From an uncultured Gemmataceae bacterium (GTDB taxonomy: Bacteria; Planctomycetota; Planctomycetia; Gemmatales; Gemmataceae): a stretch of DNA of 64,000 nucleotides. Shown piece after piece: positions 35,868 to 45,612 of this stretch (positions within the stretch are counted from its first letter, which is position 1; each line of letters starts with the position of its first letter). The translations under genes were made by a program, and so were the position numbers. Location of the stretch: assembly GCA_937923405.1 (NCBI GenBank), contig CALDUY010000028.1, positions 36,695 to 100,694 on the forward strand. The letters are read 5' to 3'. The notes beneath the pieces were generated by a model. It searched no databases. It worked only from the letters and a program-made list of their open reading frames with translations, and was not told where the DNA came from.

Positions 35868-37211
35868 ATGATTCAGGCTAGCTATTCCACCCAACTAGAA
35901 GCCGCCCGTTTGGGAATTATTACGCCCGAGATGCAGTTCGTCGCCCAACGCGAGCAGCTCGACCCGGAACTGATCCGTGCCGAGGTCGCTCGTGGCCGCA
36001 TGGTCATTCCCGCCAACAAGGTCCACCTGGGCAAACGTCTGGAACCGATGGCCATCGGCGTGGCCAGTAAATGTAAAATCAACGCGAACATTGGGAATTC
36101 CGCCGTCACTGGCACCGCCGAAGACGAACTGGAGAAGCTCCATACCGCCGTCCATCTCGGTGCGGATACCGTGATGGATCTGTCGACCGGTGGTAATATC
36201 GACGGCATCCGTCAGGCCATCCTCGATGCCTCACCTGTTCCGATCGGCACTGTGCCCATCTATCAAGCCATCCAGGCCATTAAGGATATTGGCGATCTGA
36301 CACCGCGGATGTTGCTAGACATGGTCGAGCATCAGGCCAAACAAGGCGTGGACTACATGACCATCCACGCGGGGATTCTCAAGGAGTACATCCCGTTGAC
36401 GCGAAACCGCATCACCGGCATCGTCAGCCGTGGTGGCTCACTCATCGCCCAGTGGATGCACCAGCGCAACGAGCAGAACCCGTGGTACACGCACTTCGAC
36501 GAACTGTCGGAAATTATGCGGGCCTACGACGTAACCTACAGCTTGGGCGACGGATTGCGGCCGGGCTGCTTGGCCGACGCCAACGACGAGGCCCAGTTCG
36601 CCGAGCTGAAGACCCTGGGCGAATTGACGCTCAAGGCCTGGGAACATGGCGTGCAGGTGATGATCGAAGGCCCCGGACACGTTCCCATGCATCTGATCAA
36701 GATGAACGTCGAGAAGGAGCGTGAGTTGTGCCACGAGGCCCCGTTCTACGTCCTAGGGCCGTTGGTCACCGACATTGCCCCCGGCTACGACCACATCACC
36801 AGCGCCATCGGGGCGGCCATTGCCGGTGAAGCAGGTGCGGCCATGCTCTGCTACGTCACGCCGAAGGAACATCTCGGGCTGCCCAACAAGGACGACGTGC
36901 GTCAAGGAGTGATCGCCTACAAGATCGCCGCCCACGCCGCCGACGTCGCCCGTGGCCGCAAGGGGGCGCGCGATCGCGACGATGCCTTGTCGAAGGCGCG
37001 CTTCGAGTTCGACTGGAACCGTCAGTTTGAACTGTCTCTCGATCCAGAAACGGCTCGTCGGATGCACGACGAGACGTTGCCGCAGGACGTGTTCAAGAGT
37101 GCCAAGTTCTGCTCGATGTGTGGGCCGAAGTTCTGCTCGATGCGCATCACGCAGGACATCCACGAAGCCGCCAACCGCGTCGCACTCGGCACCGTCGAAG
37201 CTGGGAAGTGA
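35868..37211 (+). CDS. thiC: Phosphomethylpyrimidine synthase ThiC
   Basis: This is a 447-residue radical SAM enzyme that converts aminoimidazole ribotide to hydroxymethylpyrimidine phosphate in thiamine synthesis. It has VMDLSTGGNIDGIR, YMTIHAGILKEYI, a substrate-site GPGHVPMHLI stretch and the C-terminal iron-sulfur motif CSMCGPKFC (Cx2Cx4C). The length is slightly shorter than E. coli ThiC, as in many non-proteobacteria. It stands under a TPP riboswitch, and no other thi gene lies nearby. Confidence 0.97.
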   Translation: MIQASYSTQLEAARLGIITPEMQFVAQREQLDPELIRAEVARGRMVIPANKVHLGKRLEPMAIGVASKCKINANIGNSAVTGTAEDELEKLHTAVHLGADTVMDLSTGGNIDGIRQAILDASPVPIGTVPIYQAIQAIKDIGDLTPRMLLDMVEHQAKQGVDYMTIHAGILKEYIPLTRNRITGIVSRGGSLIAQWMHQRNEQNPWYTHFDELSEIMRAYDVTYSLGDGLRPGCLADANDEAQFAELKTLGELTLKAWEHGVQVMIEGPGHVPMHLIKMNVEKERELCHEAPFYVLGPLVTDIAPGYDHITSAIGAAIAGEAGAAMLCYVTPKEHLGLPNKDDVRQGVIAYKIAAHAADVARGRKGARDRDDALSKARFEFDWNRQFELSLDPETARRMHDETLPQDVFKSAKFCSMCGPKFCSMRITQDIHEAANRVALGTVEAGK

Positions 37212-37219
37212 AGCAGCGT

Positions 37220-37254
37220 ATGGCCCTGAGGCGTTCGTGCCGTCTCAGGGCCAT
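37220..37254. terminator. Bidirectional 11-bp hairpin between thiC and a convergent gene
   Basis: ATGGCCCTGAG (37220-37230) and CTCAGGGCCAT (37244-37254) pair perfectly with a 13-base loop. It lies between the thiC stop and the stop of the large minus-strand gene, so it could end both transcripts, although no strong T-run follows. Confidence 0.75.
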
Positions 37255-37269
37255 GTACTCATCCGCTCC

Positions 37270-40200
37270 TTACACGGAACGGCCAAAGCGGGTGCGGAAC
37301 TCGCGTTGGTCCAGAGCATCGATCTGATTGTTGCCGTCGAAGTCGAAGTGGCGTAGGTAGCCCGGCTGGTTCGAACGGCGGTTCAACGCCTGAACAAACG
37401 CCGGTCGGTCCAGAGCATTGACAGTGCCATCGCCGTTGTGGTCGCCGAACAACCGATGGAACTGCCAGACATGATCGCCGCCCAGCGTGCCGTCGCGGTC
37501 GCCGTCGAGCAGCTGGCCACGCAGGTCGCGCACCTGGTTGGCTACGATAGTCAGCGTGTAGATACCGTCTCGCAGGGAGAATCGGCTACCGTCGAACGGT
37601 GTGGTCAGCGTCGTGGTGTTCGCGCCAGGTCGGAAGGTCAGGGTCACGCGCGTCTGTCCGGCCAGCTGGGCGATGGCCACGTTCAGTCCAACGGGACCAG
37701 CGGGACCCTCGAGACGGAAGGCCGCCGCCGGGTTGGCGATCGTCACTCGTCCCTGGAAGGTCAGCACCAGTCGCGTAATGATCGACCGCTGCGGCGTGTT
37801 GCCCTGGACCAGTCGTCTAGCCACGGTCATCGGGAACAGGTTAGGAGCGCCGACATGAGAGACACTGCCGCCGCGGAACGTGGCCGGCACCGTGTTGGGG
37901 CGAGAGAGAACCCAGTTGGCGGGTCCGCCGACGAGTTGCCCCGCGACCCAGTCGGCCAAAGTAGCCCCCATCGACGATCCGTTTCGTCCGAAATAGCCGG
38001 GAAGGAACGGGAGCGTGACGACGTTGCCTGCTCGGCCAAGCGCCCCGCGTCGGAAGTTAATCCGCCCGTAGGCGCGGTCGCCGGCGTGACCGCCGTCGAG
38101 AAGGCCGACCGAATCCAGTACCTGCCAGGTAGTAAATTCAGGGCTATCGGGAATGCCGTTATTGTTCAGGTCGATGTCGCTTTGCAAGCTCGGCGGAGTC
38201 GGAGCCACGATCAACAAGAACGTCGCCGAGTCGCCCTCAAACGTCACGGAATTCCCCACGGCGGAATGACCGATCGAACTCGTCGGACCATTGCCAAATC
38301 CCGGACCACTGCCTTCGTTGCGAACCACCGTCGTTCCTGCCGGGACGACATACGGCGAGTTTCGCATCAGCACGACGAGTAATCCGTTGCTTCCCGTGGT
38401 CAGTGACGACAGATCGAGAAGATTCTTGATGCGGCCCGGATTGCCGACGGCGTTGCCCTCTACGACGAGAAAGTAGGTGCCCTGAGGCAGGGTGAAGCCG
38501 GGAACGGTCGAGCGAATTTCGAGATACTCACGCGGAGCCTGCGGACCAGGCGGGTTGAAGAGAATCTCGTTAATCACCACGCCGACCACCTGAATAGTGA
38601 CGCGCTGCGTGTCGGTTCGTACCCCGCCAGTGCCGAAGTTACCCAGGTCGTTGGCGTTCAGCGTCAGAAGCGTCTCGCCGACAAAGCCGGCACGCGACGT
38701 GAAGGTGACAGTGGCTAACGCTATGTTGATGGCCGCCTGTGGTCCCGTGAGAATGACCGATCCCGTACCATTGCCGTGAATCGTCAGTCCGGCGACGGCG
38801 GGCACTTGCAGTGTGCCATCCGGGATGAACAGGGACACTTGAATGTCACTGGTTCCCGCGTCGGGATCGTTCACCGTCAGAGCATTGCTCAGCACCAGGG
38901 CACGACCAGCCAAGGTTTGCTGGATCTCGACAGGCACGGTCAACACCGGTGGCTGGTTTCGTGGAGCCACGAGCAGGGTGCGGCTATTGCTGACCTGCTG
39001 GGCACCGCCGTTGCCCGTGTGGCCTAGGTCATTGGTGGTCATCGTCAGCGTCACCAGCCCCGTGAAGCCAACGACAGGATGGTACATCAGACTGTTAATC
39101 TCGGCGAGGGCCGCATTGATGGCAGCCTGCGGCGCGGTCAGCACCAACGTCGCCGTGCCATTGCCGCTGACCTGCTCGGCGGTCACCCCACCAGGGGCAA
39201 TCGTGCTGATGGTCAGCGTGCCCGAACTCACCGTCAGTGTCACCTCGATGTCATTCGATCCGGCGTCGGGATCGAACACTGCGAATCCCGGCAAAGGCAG
39301 GGAGGTTTCCGGCAGCGTTTCCAGAGTGCCCGTCGGCAAGGTGTTGACCGGCGGATCGTTGACCGGCTCGACGATCAGCGTCACGCTGTTGGTGGCTTCC
39401 TGAGGTCCGCCCAGCCCGGTGTGGCCCAGATCGTTCGTGGTCATGGTCAAAGTGACGTGACCGGTAAAGTCCGCAGGCGGCGAGTACCGCACTCCCTGAG
39501 CTAGCACGTTGTTGAGTACGACCAACGGTGCAGTTAGCGTCACCGTAGCCGTACCGTTGTTGACGGCTTGGTTGGAGAAGAGCGTCAATCGCCCATGCGT
39601 CACCGACAACGTCACACGGACCGGAGCGTTGCCCGCGTCGGGGTCGGCTACCGCTAAGCCAAACAACAGTTGTGGAGTGTCTTCATCGATGAAGATCGGC
39701 CCAGGCGGCAACGTGTTAAGCGGTGGATCGTTGGCCGCTTCCACGAGCAACGTCACCGAGTCGGTGTCGGTCAACGGTCCGCCGAGACCGGTATTGCCCA
39801 AGTCGTTGGTCGTCATGGTCAGGGTCACGGAGCCAGTGAAGTCCAGAAGAGGGACAAACACTAACCCCTGAGGACCAGCGAGAGTGGCGTTGATGGCCGC
39901 TTGGGGCGCGGTGAGAACCACGGTGGCTGTGCCATTGCCGCTGACCTGCGCCGCGTTCACGCCGCCGGCTATCGTCGTGTTCACCAGCAGCGTACCACTG
40001 TTCACGGAGAACGTCACTTGAATGCTGGCGAAGCCAGCATCGGGATCGAAGACCGAGAAGCCCGTCAGAGTGGTAGGTGTATCTTCGATAATCAAGATCG
40101 GACTTGTCGGGATAGTGTTGATCGGTGGATCGTTCAGCTCGGCCACCGTGATGGTGACGGAGTCGGTGTCGCTCTTGGGTCCACCTAGGCCGGTATTGCC

Positions 40201-42765
40201 CAAGTCGTTGGTCGTCATGGTCAGGGTCAGGTTGCCGCTGAACCCCGGAGGCGGCGTGAACACCAAGCCGGTCTCGCTGGCCATCGTGGTGTTGAAGGTG
40301 CCTTGCGGCGCGGTGAGGACTACGGTGGCCGTGCCGTTGCCGCTGATTTGTGCTGTGGTCAAACCTCCTACGACGTTGGTCGCAACCTGCAAGGTGCCCT
40401 GATTCACGGTCAGGGTAATCTGGATGTTGGCTGGTCCGGCGTCGGGATCGGCGACGGAAATCCCCGTGATCGCCTTCGCAGTATCCTGAGCAACCAGGAT
40501 TGGTCCGGTGGGCAGTATGTTGATCGGCGACTGATTTGGATCGGTCAGAAACGTGACCGTGCCATCGACCACATCGGTCGTCGCGTCGGTCGGGGCTGGG
40601 ATAAGTGGCAGGGCGGTGTCGGCCAAGGAGTTCAACTCCGTGTTCAATCCGTGCAGCGACTGGCGGAGGTTGACGACGGTCGGCCCCGACGCTCCCACAG
40701 CAACGGCAAAGTTCAGCTGTAGCATCTCCTGGACGAATTGTCCCGTTACCGGAGTGGTTGTGTAGCCGACCAGGATCAACTTGCCGGAAGTCGCGCTGTT
40801 GGTCGTCAGCGACCAGCCGGGACGATTGAGAAACGCGCCGTTGGTTGTGCCAGTGAACGTTAGCTTGGCGGCGTCGTAGGTGATCGCCAGGCGGAAACCG
40901 ACGATGGCGTTTTGCCCGGTGAGATTCTCGATGCTGTCCAGCACGACTGGCAGGGCCAGGTTAGTGCCCGGTGTGGCGGTCGAGGAGCCGATCCAGATTT
41001 TTGGATCGGGACCCCCAGTCGGCGAGTTGATCGTCACTGGGGGAGCCGGCACTTGTGGCACGTTCTGCCCGGCGGCGCGGCGGCCAATCTGCGAGGCGTC
41101 CACCGCGTTGATCGTGCCATTGGTCGAGGTGTCGCCCACGAGAATCGGATCGAGGTTTTGTAGCCCCTCGAACCCGGTCTTGGCGAAGGCGGCGACCGTG
41201 GCAGTAGCAGCGGCATCGGCGGCGTTGATCGCACCGTTGCCGGTCACATCGCCGAGGTAGACCACGGCATGGATGCCGGCATCGGCTAGCGAGGGAATCA
41301 CCGTCTGATTGGCGTCCTTCAACTCCAAATTAGAGATTTTCAGGATATGTTTACTGCCATAAATGGCGTTGCCGTTCGTGCTGGGCACGGTGGCCGACAG
41401 CCGCAGCGCCACGCTCGCTCCCGCCGGCGCGGACTGCGTGCCGGTCAGCGTGAAGGTTGCCCGTCCCAGTGTGTTGTTGATCGACGAATTCACGCTCCAA
41501 CCGGTCAACGGCGTACTGGCGGAGCTGATCTGCAACAAGGCCGGGTTCCAGGTCAGCGTGAACGACAGCGAGCGAACGCCGGTTCCCTCGCTGAGCGTCA
41601 GGGGAATGCCAGCGGTGGCTGTGGCAGCGGGCACGTTGACCGCCTGTCCCGGACCGCGTGCGAAGTCGGCAATGCTGACGATGCGCGTGCCGGTCTGCGG
41701 CGGGTTGATCGTGAACGTCGTCGTAAAGGTGCTGGCCAAGATGCTCGTATCCGTCGGGGAGGCGGTCGTCTTGAAGCCGTTGCTCTCGGCGAATGGGGCG
41801 TTATGGCGGCGTAACGTTACCGTGTAGGTATCTGGGGGGAGCGGCCCTCCCGTGGCGATGAATTCGACCGCGTTCAGCGCGTTGACCACGGCTTGGCGAT
41901 TGTCCACACGCGGCACGACGAGGCTGCCCTGTATTGGGCCGGTATTGGCTCCGACCAGTGTCACGTCCGCCGGGCCGAGCATGCCCCCCTGGGAGTCGTA
42001 GAGGTTCAACACCGACAGATCGATGGGACGATTGAAGCGAGCGATAAAGCCGGACTCGGTCGGCGTGAGCGACGTGACCCGCAGAGTATCGGCAACGTGG
42101 AAGTAGAACGTCGTGGTTGGGCTGACCGTCTGATTGGTCTGGTTCGCTCCCAGATAGCCCGAAGCACGAACGTCGATCTCGTAGTTGCCCGGATGGGTGA
42201 AGCCCCAATTGTAGTGAGCGTGTCCGCCTTCGATGATGTAGAAGCGATCGGTCGGATCGGGAGCGGTGTTAGTATCTACCGAAACCCAGGGGATCGGTGC
42301 GCCGAAGGCGTTCGTCTGCCACATCGAGAACCGCGCTCCTTCCGGACCGCGCACCGCCAGCACTTCGCCGGTGATCCAACGCTGAGCGGAGCTGGGCAAG
42401 CGTGGATCGCTCTCGACGTAGGCGGCAAAAGTGCCAGTCGGGGTGTCCTCGGCGGCGATGCCCAGATACAGCAGACTGGTGTTCTGATTCTGCGGCAGAA
42501 TGTAGACCTGTGCCCCTGCTGGGCCGATGAAGTCCCACTGAGAGCCGGCGGGACGATTAGTCAGGGCGTTGGGACCAACGTAGTGCAACGTTGCTTCGGG
42601 GTGGTAGTTCGCGGTTCCTTCTTCCGAGGCGAGATCCCATTTGCCGTTGATGTAATCCAGCCCAAAATCGATGTGCTCCGTGGTGAACAGTTTGCCGAAC
42701 GTCGAGTCCAGCACGCAACGCTCTTCAAGCACCTCCAAGCGTGGCCGGCGCGGCTTGCCAATCAT
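37270..42765 (-). CDS. Giant secreted multidomain surface protein with choice-of-anchor M, cohesin-like, dockerin and cadherin-like repeats
   Basis: This 1831-residue protein opens with RPRLEVLEERCVLD, the LExLExR motif of planctomycete giant secreted proteins. Next comes a choice-of-anchor M domain (residues 30-225, HAHYNWGFTHPGNYEI). Then follow a cohesin-like domain (370-500), a dockerin-like pair (505-570; GDVTGNGAINAADAAA, GDTSTNGTINAVDASQ) and a second cohesin-like domain (590-740). Five cadherin/Ig-like repeats of about 130 residues (745-1395), each with a TLTMTTNDLGNTG-type motif, precede a lamin-tail-like domain (1396-1530; VINEILFNPPGPQAPREYLEI). A C-terminal dockerin ends it (DHNGDGTVNALDR, DFDGNNQIDALDQ). 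Calcium binding and adhesive or cohesive surface roles are inferred. ATG 42765 follows a GAGGGGGG site; a DUF1559 gene precedes it by 35 bases. Confidence 0.85.
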   Translation of the reverse strand: MIGKPRRPRLEVLEERCVLDSTFGKLFTTEHIDFGLDYINGKWDLASEEGTANYHPEATLHYVGPNALTNRPAGSQWDFIGPAGAQVYILPQNQNTSLLYLGIAAEDTPTGTFAAYVESDPRLPSSAQRWITGEVLAVRGPEGARFSMWQTNAFGAPIPWVSVDTNTAPDPTDRFYIIEGGHAHYNWGFTHPGNYEIDVRASGYLGANQTNQTVSPTTTFYFHVADTLRVTSLTPTESGFIARFNRPIDLSVLNLYDSQGGMLGPADVTLVGANTGPIQGSLVVPRVDNRQAVVNALNAVEFIATGGPLPPDTYTVTLRRHNAPFAESNGFKTTASPTDTSILASTFTTTFTINPPQTGTRIVSIADFARGPGQAVNVPAATATAGIPLTLSEGTGVRSLSFTLTWNPALLQISSASTPLTGWSVNSSINNTLGRATFTLTGTQSAPAGASVALRLSATVPSTNGNAIYGSKHILKISNLELKDANQTVIPSLADAGIHAVVYLGDVTGNGAINAADAAATATVAAFAKTGFEGLQNLDPILVGDTSTNGTINAVDASQIGRRAAGQNVPQVPAPPVTINSPTGGPDPKIWIGSSTATPGTNLALPVVLDSIENLTGQNAIVGFRLAITYDAAKLTFTGTTNGAFLNRPGWSLTTNSATSGKLILVGYTTTPVTGQFVQEMLQLNFAVAVGASGPTVVNLRQSLHGLNTELNSLADTALPLIPAPTDATTDVVDGTVTFLTDPNQSPINILPTGPILVAQDTAKAITGISVADPDAGPANIQITLTVNQGTLQVATNVVGGLTTAQISGNGTATVVLTAPQGTFNTTMASETGLVFTPPPGFSGNLTLTMTTNDLGNTGLGGPKSDTDSVTITVAELNDPPINTIPTSPILIIEDTPTTLTGFSVFDPDAGFASIQVTFSVNSGTLLVNTTIAGGVNAAQVSGNGTATVVLTAPQAAINATLAGPQGLVFVPLLDFTGSVTLTMTTNDLGNTGLGGPLTDTDSVTLLVEAANDPPLNTLPPGPIFIDEDTPQLLFGLAVADPDAGNAPVRVTLSVTHGRLTLFSNQAVNNGTATVTLTAPLVVLNNVLAQGVRYSPPADFTGHVTLTMTTNDLGHTGLGGPQEATNSVTLIVEPVNDPPVNTLPTGTLETLPETSLPLPGFAVFDPDAGSNDIEVTLTVSSGTLTISTIAPGGVTAEQVSGNGTATLVLTAPQAAINAALAEINSLMYHPVVGFTGLVTLTMTTNDLGHTGNGGAQQVSNSRTLLVAPRNQPPVLTVPVEIQQTLAGRALVLSNALTVNDPDAGTSDIQVSLFIPDGTLQVPAVAGLTIHGNGTGSVILTGPQAAINIALATVTFTSRAGFVGETLLTLNANDLGNFGTGGVRTDTQRVTIQVVGVVINEILFNPPGPQAPREYLEIRSTVPGFTLPQGTYFLVVEGNAVGNPGRIKNLLDLSSLTTGSNGLLVVLMRNSPYVVPAGTTVVRNEGSGPGFGNGPTSSIGHSAVGNSVTFEGDSATFLLIVAPTPPSLQSDIDLNNNGIPDSPEFTTWQVLDSVGLLDGGHAGDRAYGRINFRRGALGRAGNVVTLPFLPGYFGRNGSSMGATLADWVAGQLVGGPANWVLSRPNTVPATFRGGSVSHVGAPNLFPMTVARRLVQGNTPQRSIITRLVLTFQGRVTIANPAAAFRLEGPAGPVGLNVAIAQLAGQTRVTLTFRPGANTTTLTTPFDGSRFSLRDGIYTLTIVANQVRDLRGQLLDGDRDGTLGGDHVWQFHRLFGDHNGDGTVNALDRPAFVQALNRRSNQPGYLRHFDFDGNNQIDALDQREFRTRFGRSV

Positions 42766-42800
42766 CCGTTTCCCCCCTCTGTTCCGAGTCCGCTGGTGAG

Positions 42801-43496
42801 TCACTGAGGCGGCAGAGCAAAATTGAAGTTTGTGTCCGCCCATTGTTTGATCTGCGAAGCGGGAATCAACTCGACGTGGCCATCGGCGTAGAGATAGTTG
42901 GCGTAGCCGGTGGTTCGCGGTCCGTTGGGTCCGCCGCCGAATCGGTCCGGTTGAATGTCAAGCAAGATCCGCTCCCAGGCCCCAGTTGGCGAGGCAAACC
43001 AGTTGCCCGAGTGCGTGTGATCGCCCAGCGTGGTGATGCTCGTCCGATCCGAAGCGGTAAACACCGTGATCGTCTGATGTGTCGAGGGCAGCTGATAGAG
43101 GTTGCGAATCGATCCAGGGATCGGCACACAGATGTACTCGTTGAGTACATAGCTGGTCCCTTTGTTCTCCAAACGCTGCTGAGCGCGTGGATCGACCGGA
43201 CAGATACGAATGCGATCCACATTCTCGAAATAGGGAGCAAGCGTGTAAATCCACGAATGTTCAAACTGAAACCCCGTGGTGTGGGTCGATTGCGGAAACC
43301 GTCCGCCGTTGTCATTGGCGAACATCGTCAAAGCCAGTCCGATCTGCTTGAGATTGTTAGCGCACTGAATCCGCGCTGCCGCCATACGAACTTTCTGCAC
43401 GGCCGGCAGCAGCAAGCCGATCAACACCGCGATGATGGCGATGACCACTAGTAACTCGATCAACGTAAAGCCGCGTCGGCTCATCTGCCCTGACAT
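42801..43496 (-). CDS. DUF1559-type prepilin-like protein
   Basis: This is a 231-residue protein with the prepilin N-terminus SRRGFTLIELLVVIAIIAVL followed by LLPAVQKVRMAAARIQCANNLKQIG. It is shorter than the two DUF1559 proteins at 8420 and 11195, lacks much of their middle, but retains the TTGYANYLYADGHVELI end. The start is ATG 43496 or 43484. It is just upstream of the giant surface-protein gene and probably cotranscribed with it. Confidence 0.87.
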   Translation of the reverse strand: MSGQMSRRGFTLIELLVVIAIIAVLIGLLLPAVQKVRMAAARIQCANNLKQIGLALTMFANDNGGRFPQSTHTTGFQFEHSWIYTLAPYFENVDRIRICPVDPRAQQRLENKGTSYVLNEYICVPIPGSIRNLYQLPSTHQTITVFTASDRTSITTLGDHTHSGNWFASPTGAWERILLDIQPDRFGGGPNGPRTTGYANYLYADGHVELIPASQIKQWADTNFNFALPPQ

Positions 43497-43586
43497 CTGC
43501 TCCGTCCCTTCTGGCAAGCTGAGATGATACGACGTTATCCCGTCGTATCACTCAGTTATATCCAGCGTAAGACGAAGTGTAAACAC

Positions 43587-45149
43587 TCAGGACAATCCCC
43601 AGGTGAGAAATCGACGAAGTAGTTGCGGATTGAGAACGAAGCGAGTTAGCCGCTGCTCGACGTCGGTCAAAATCTGAACCATAAAGGCACGATCGAGGCC
43701 ATCACCGCCGTTGCCGGCATTGGTGCCAGGTCCGCCGTGCAACAGGTCATTGCCGCCCAGCCCGTTGAGAATGTCGTTGCCTGGACCGCCGAATAGCAGG
43801 TCGTTGCTGGGACCGCCGGTCAGCGTGTCGTCTCCGTGCCCGCCATAGAGTAGGTTCAGACTGCGTCCGCCGATCAACGTGTCGTTGCCCAGCCAACCCC
43901 ACATCTGAGTCGGCACATGGATGGCGGAGGCATCGACGGTATCGTTTCCGGCTAACAGCCAGGCTCGCACTGCGGCCACGTCCAGCACCGAGAAGATGTC
44001 GCCGTTGAGATTCAGCTGCACGCCACCGGGAATCGGCGTTAGCACGACGTTGTCATCGCCTTGGGTGCCAAACACAAACAGTTGACGGGCCACCGTGCCA
44101 TAGGCACCGCGTAGCCAGCCGGTGTTGTCCTCGCGGAACGGATGGGCATCATCCTCGGCAATCAGATTACGCGGATCGAACACGGCGAGAATCTGTCCCT
44201 GGCTGGTCAGGGTCGGTCGTCCGCGTCCAGGAAGAGCCAGCTGAGTGCCAATCTGCAACGTCAGCGTGTGGGTGCCCATGGTGAGCAGGCTGGGTTCGGT
44301 GATCGCCACCATTTGCAACAGTCGATCACCAGCGTTAAATACCGCATCGACCGAAGAGTAGAACCCCACCTGAATCGGTCCGCCGATTGTGCCGTTGACG
44401 ATCTCGTATTCCACCTCGACGGTGTCCGCCACGGGGTCCGCCTTGACATCCAGTACGCGGATGTCGAAGCCAGTTTTTGTCACGTTTGTCTGTTCGACGC
44501 CGAAGGTGTAGGTAAATGGTTTGCTTCGCATCCAGGCCAGGGTATCGTTGTCGTAGCCGCCGGCCACGAACGTGACCTCATAGATGCCCGGCTTGGTGAA
44601 AGCATAGTTGGCGTGCATGTGGCTGCCGGTCGGCAGGAAAATCACGTCCGTAGCATCAATGCCGTCCGAGGTGGCCATCAGCACCTTGGGGTCGCCGATC
44701 CCCGTGGTGTAGATCGAGAACTGGCCCGGACCGCGCACTGACAGTAGCCGGAGCATCACCCATTCCTGCACATCATCCATCGCAGGCAGGTAGTACGCCG
44801 CGAAGGTGCCCGGTTCGATCTCTTCCGTAGCGATGCCTAGATAAAGCAGATCGGGATTCTCGATCTGTGGCAGAATCCACACATCTTGTCCCGCGGCGAC
44901 GCCGAGGAAGTTCCACTCGTCGCCGGCCGGTCGTGTCTGCTTGGCTGCCGCCGGAACGTGCAGCAAAGCCTCATCCGGTTCAAACTCAGCCTCGACCGGC
45001 TCTTCTTGATGAATGTGCGGCTCCCATTTGCCATCTTCAAACGCCAACCCGAGATCCACATGGCCACTGCTGAGAATCGTGCTGAACGCCGGTGTGGTTC
45101 GATCTTCCAACCGCTCCAATGCGGGAGCGCGATGCTTCTTCCGAGGCAT
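43587..45149 (-). CDS. Secreted choice-of-anchor M protein with RTX-type calcium repeats
   Basis: This is a 520-residue protein. The N-terminus has PALERLEDRTTPA, again the planctomycete LExLExR motif, followed by a choice-of-anchor M domain with FLGVAAGQDVWILPQ, PDLLYLGIATEEIEPGTF and MHANYAFTKPGIYEV blocks. A CARDB-like region (residues 230-350) and RTX repeats near 415-490 (GNDTLIGG, GDDTLTGG, GPGNDILNG, GGNDLLHGG) follow. It shares its first 200 residues with the giant protein at 37270. ATG 45149 has GAGGAAA about ten bases upstream. It is probably exported and calcium stabilised; the C-terminal anchor is not recognisable. Confidence 0.85.
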   Translation of the reverse strand: MPRKKHRAPALERLEDRTTPAFSTILSSGHVDLGLAFEDGKWEPHIHQEEPVEAEFEPDEALLHVPAAAKQTRPAGDEWNFLGVAAGQDVWILPQIENPDLLYLGIATEEIEPGTFAAYYLPAMDDVQEWVMLRLLSVRGPGQFSIYTTGIGDPKVLMATSDGIDATDVIFLPTGSHMHANYAFTKPGIYEVTFVAGGYDNDTLAWMRSKPFTYTFGVEQTNVTKTGFDIRVLDVKADPVADTVEVEYEIVNGTIGGPIQVGFYSSVDAVFNAGDRLLQMVAITEPSLLTMGTHTLTLQIGTQLALPGRGRPTLTSQGQILAVFDPRNLIAEDDAHPFREDNTGWLRGAYGTVARQLFVFGTQGDDNVVLTPIPGGVQLNLNGDIFSVLDVAAVRAWLLAGNDTVDASAIHVPTQMWGWLGNDTLIGGRSLNLLYGGHGDDTLTGGPSNDLLFGGPGNDILNGLGGNDLLHGGPGTNAGNGGDGLDRAFMVQILTDVEQRLTRFVLNPQLLRRFLTWGLS

Positions 45150-45480
45150 AATCGTTGGTTTCCTCAATCCGAGGTTCGCGGTCGACCTCCTCCACGGCTC
45201 CCTGGAAAGGATGCGACCAGAAATTCGCACTCGGCTTCTCGTTCCGGAAAAGCCACTCAACCATTACCGAGTCAAACAAAATAATACAGATAATCTGCAC
45301 AAAGTAATACCGTACTAAGAGACTACTCGATGTCAAGTAGAGAACCACCTGCAGACGCGAAATTTTCCCATCCGCGATGCTCTGTGCTGGCAACCAAGTG
45401 AGTGAGATCATTTGTGAGGACGCGGACTCCTTTCGACACCCGCGATCGAACTAGCTGAAATGGGGTCAGAGAGACAGCCC
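45150..45480. other. Gene-free AT-richer leader region
   Basis: These 331 bases have no supported gene. The stretch 45270-45340 is AT-rich relative to its surroundings and carries a TTGACA on the minus strand (45336-45331), but the best -10 candidates do not lie at a good distance. It probably holds the promoter of the 43587-45149 gene. Confidence 0.5.
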
Positions 45481-45612
45481 ATGCCCCAGCAGCCCTACGA
45501 CAAATCGAGCAAGTGGTTACTCGAACATCACGGCAAGGCTCTGGCCTTCCTCGGCGACTCACCGACGCCAACTCCCAAGCCGACCTCCACCCGACGCCGA
45601 CGCAAAAGCTGA
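45481..45612 (+). pseudogene. Short frame resembling the N-terminus of Rpn/PDDEXK-type nucleases
   Basis: This 43-codon frame (MPQQPYDKSSKWLLEHHGKA at its start) resembles the opening of planctomycete and cyanobacterial Rpn/PD-(D/E)XK-like proteins, which normally continue for another 200-300 residues. Here it ends after a TPTPKPTSTRRRRKS tail. It has no clear Shine-Dalgarno. A terminator-like hairpin covers its stop. It may be a truncated remnant or a small gene in its own right; the family resemblance is from memory. Confidence 0.35.

Noticed and set aside
37438..38382. 314-codon plus-strand frame within the giant surface-protein gene
   Set aside because: It lies opposite a gene with clear domain repeats, has Arg/Ala/Val-biased composition and no motif or start signal.
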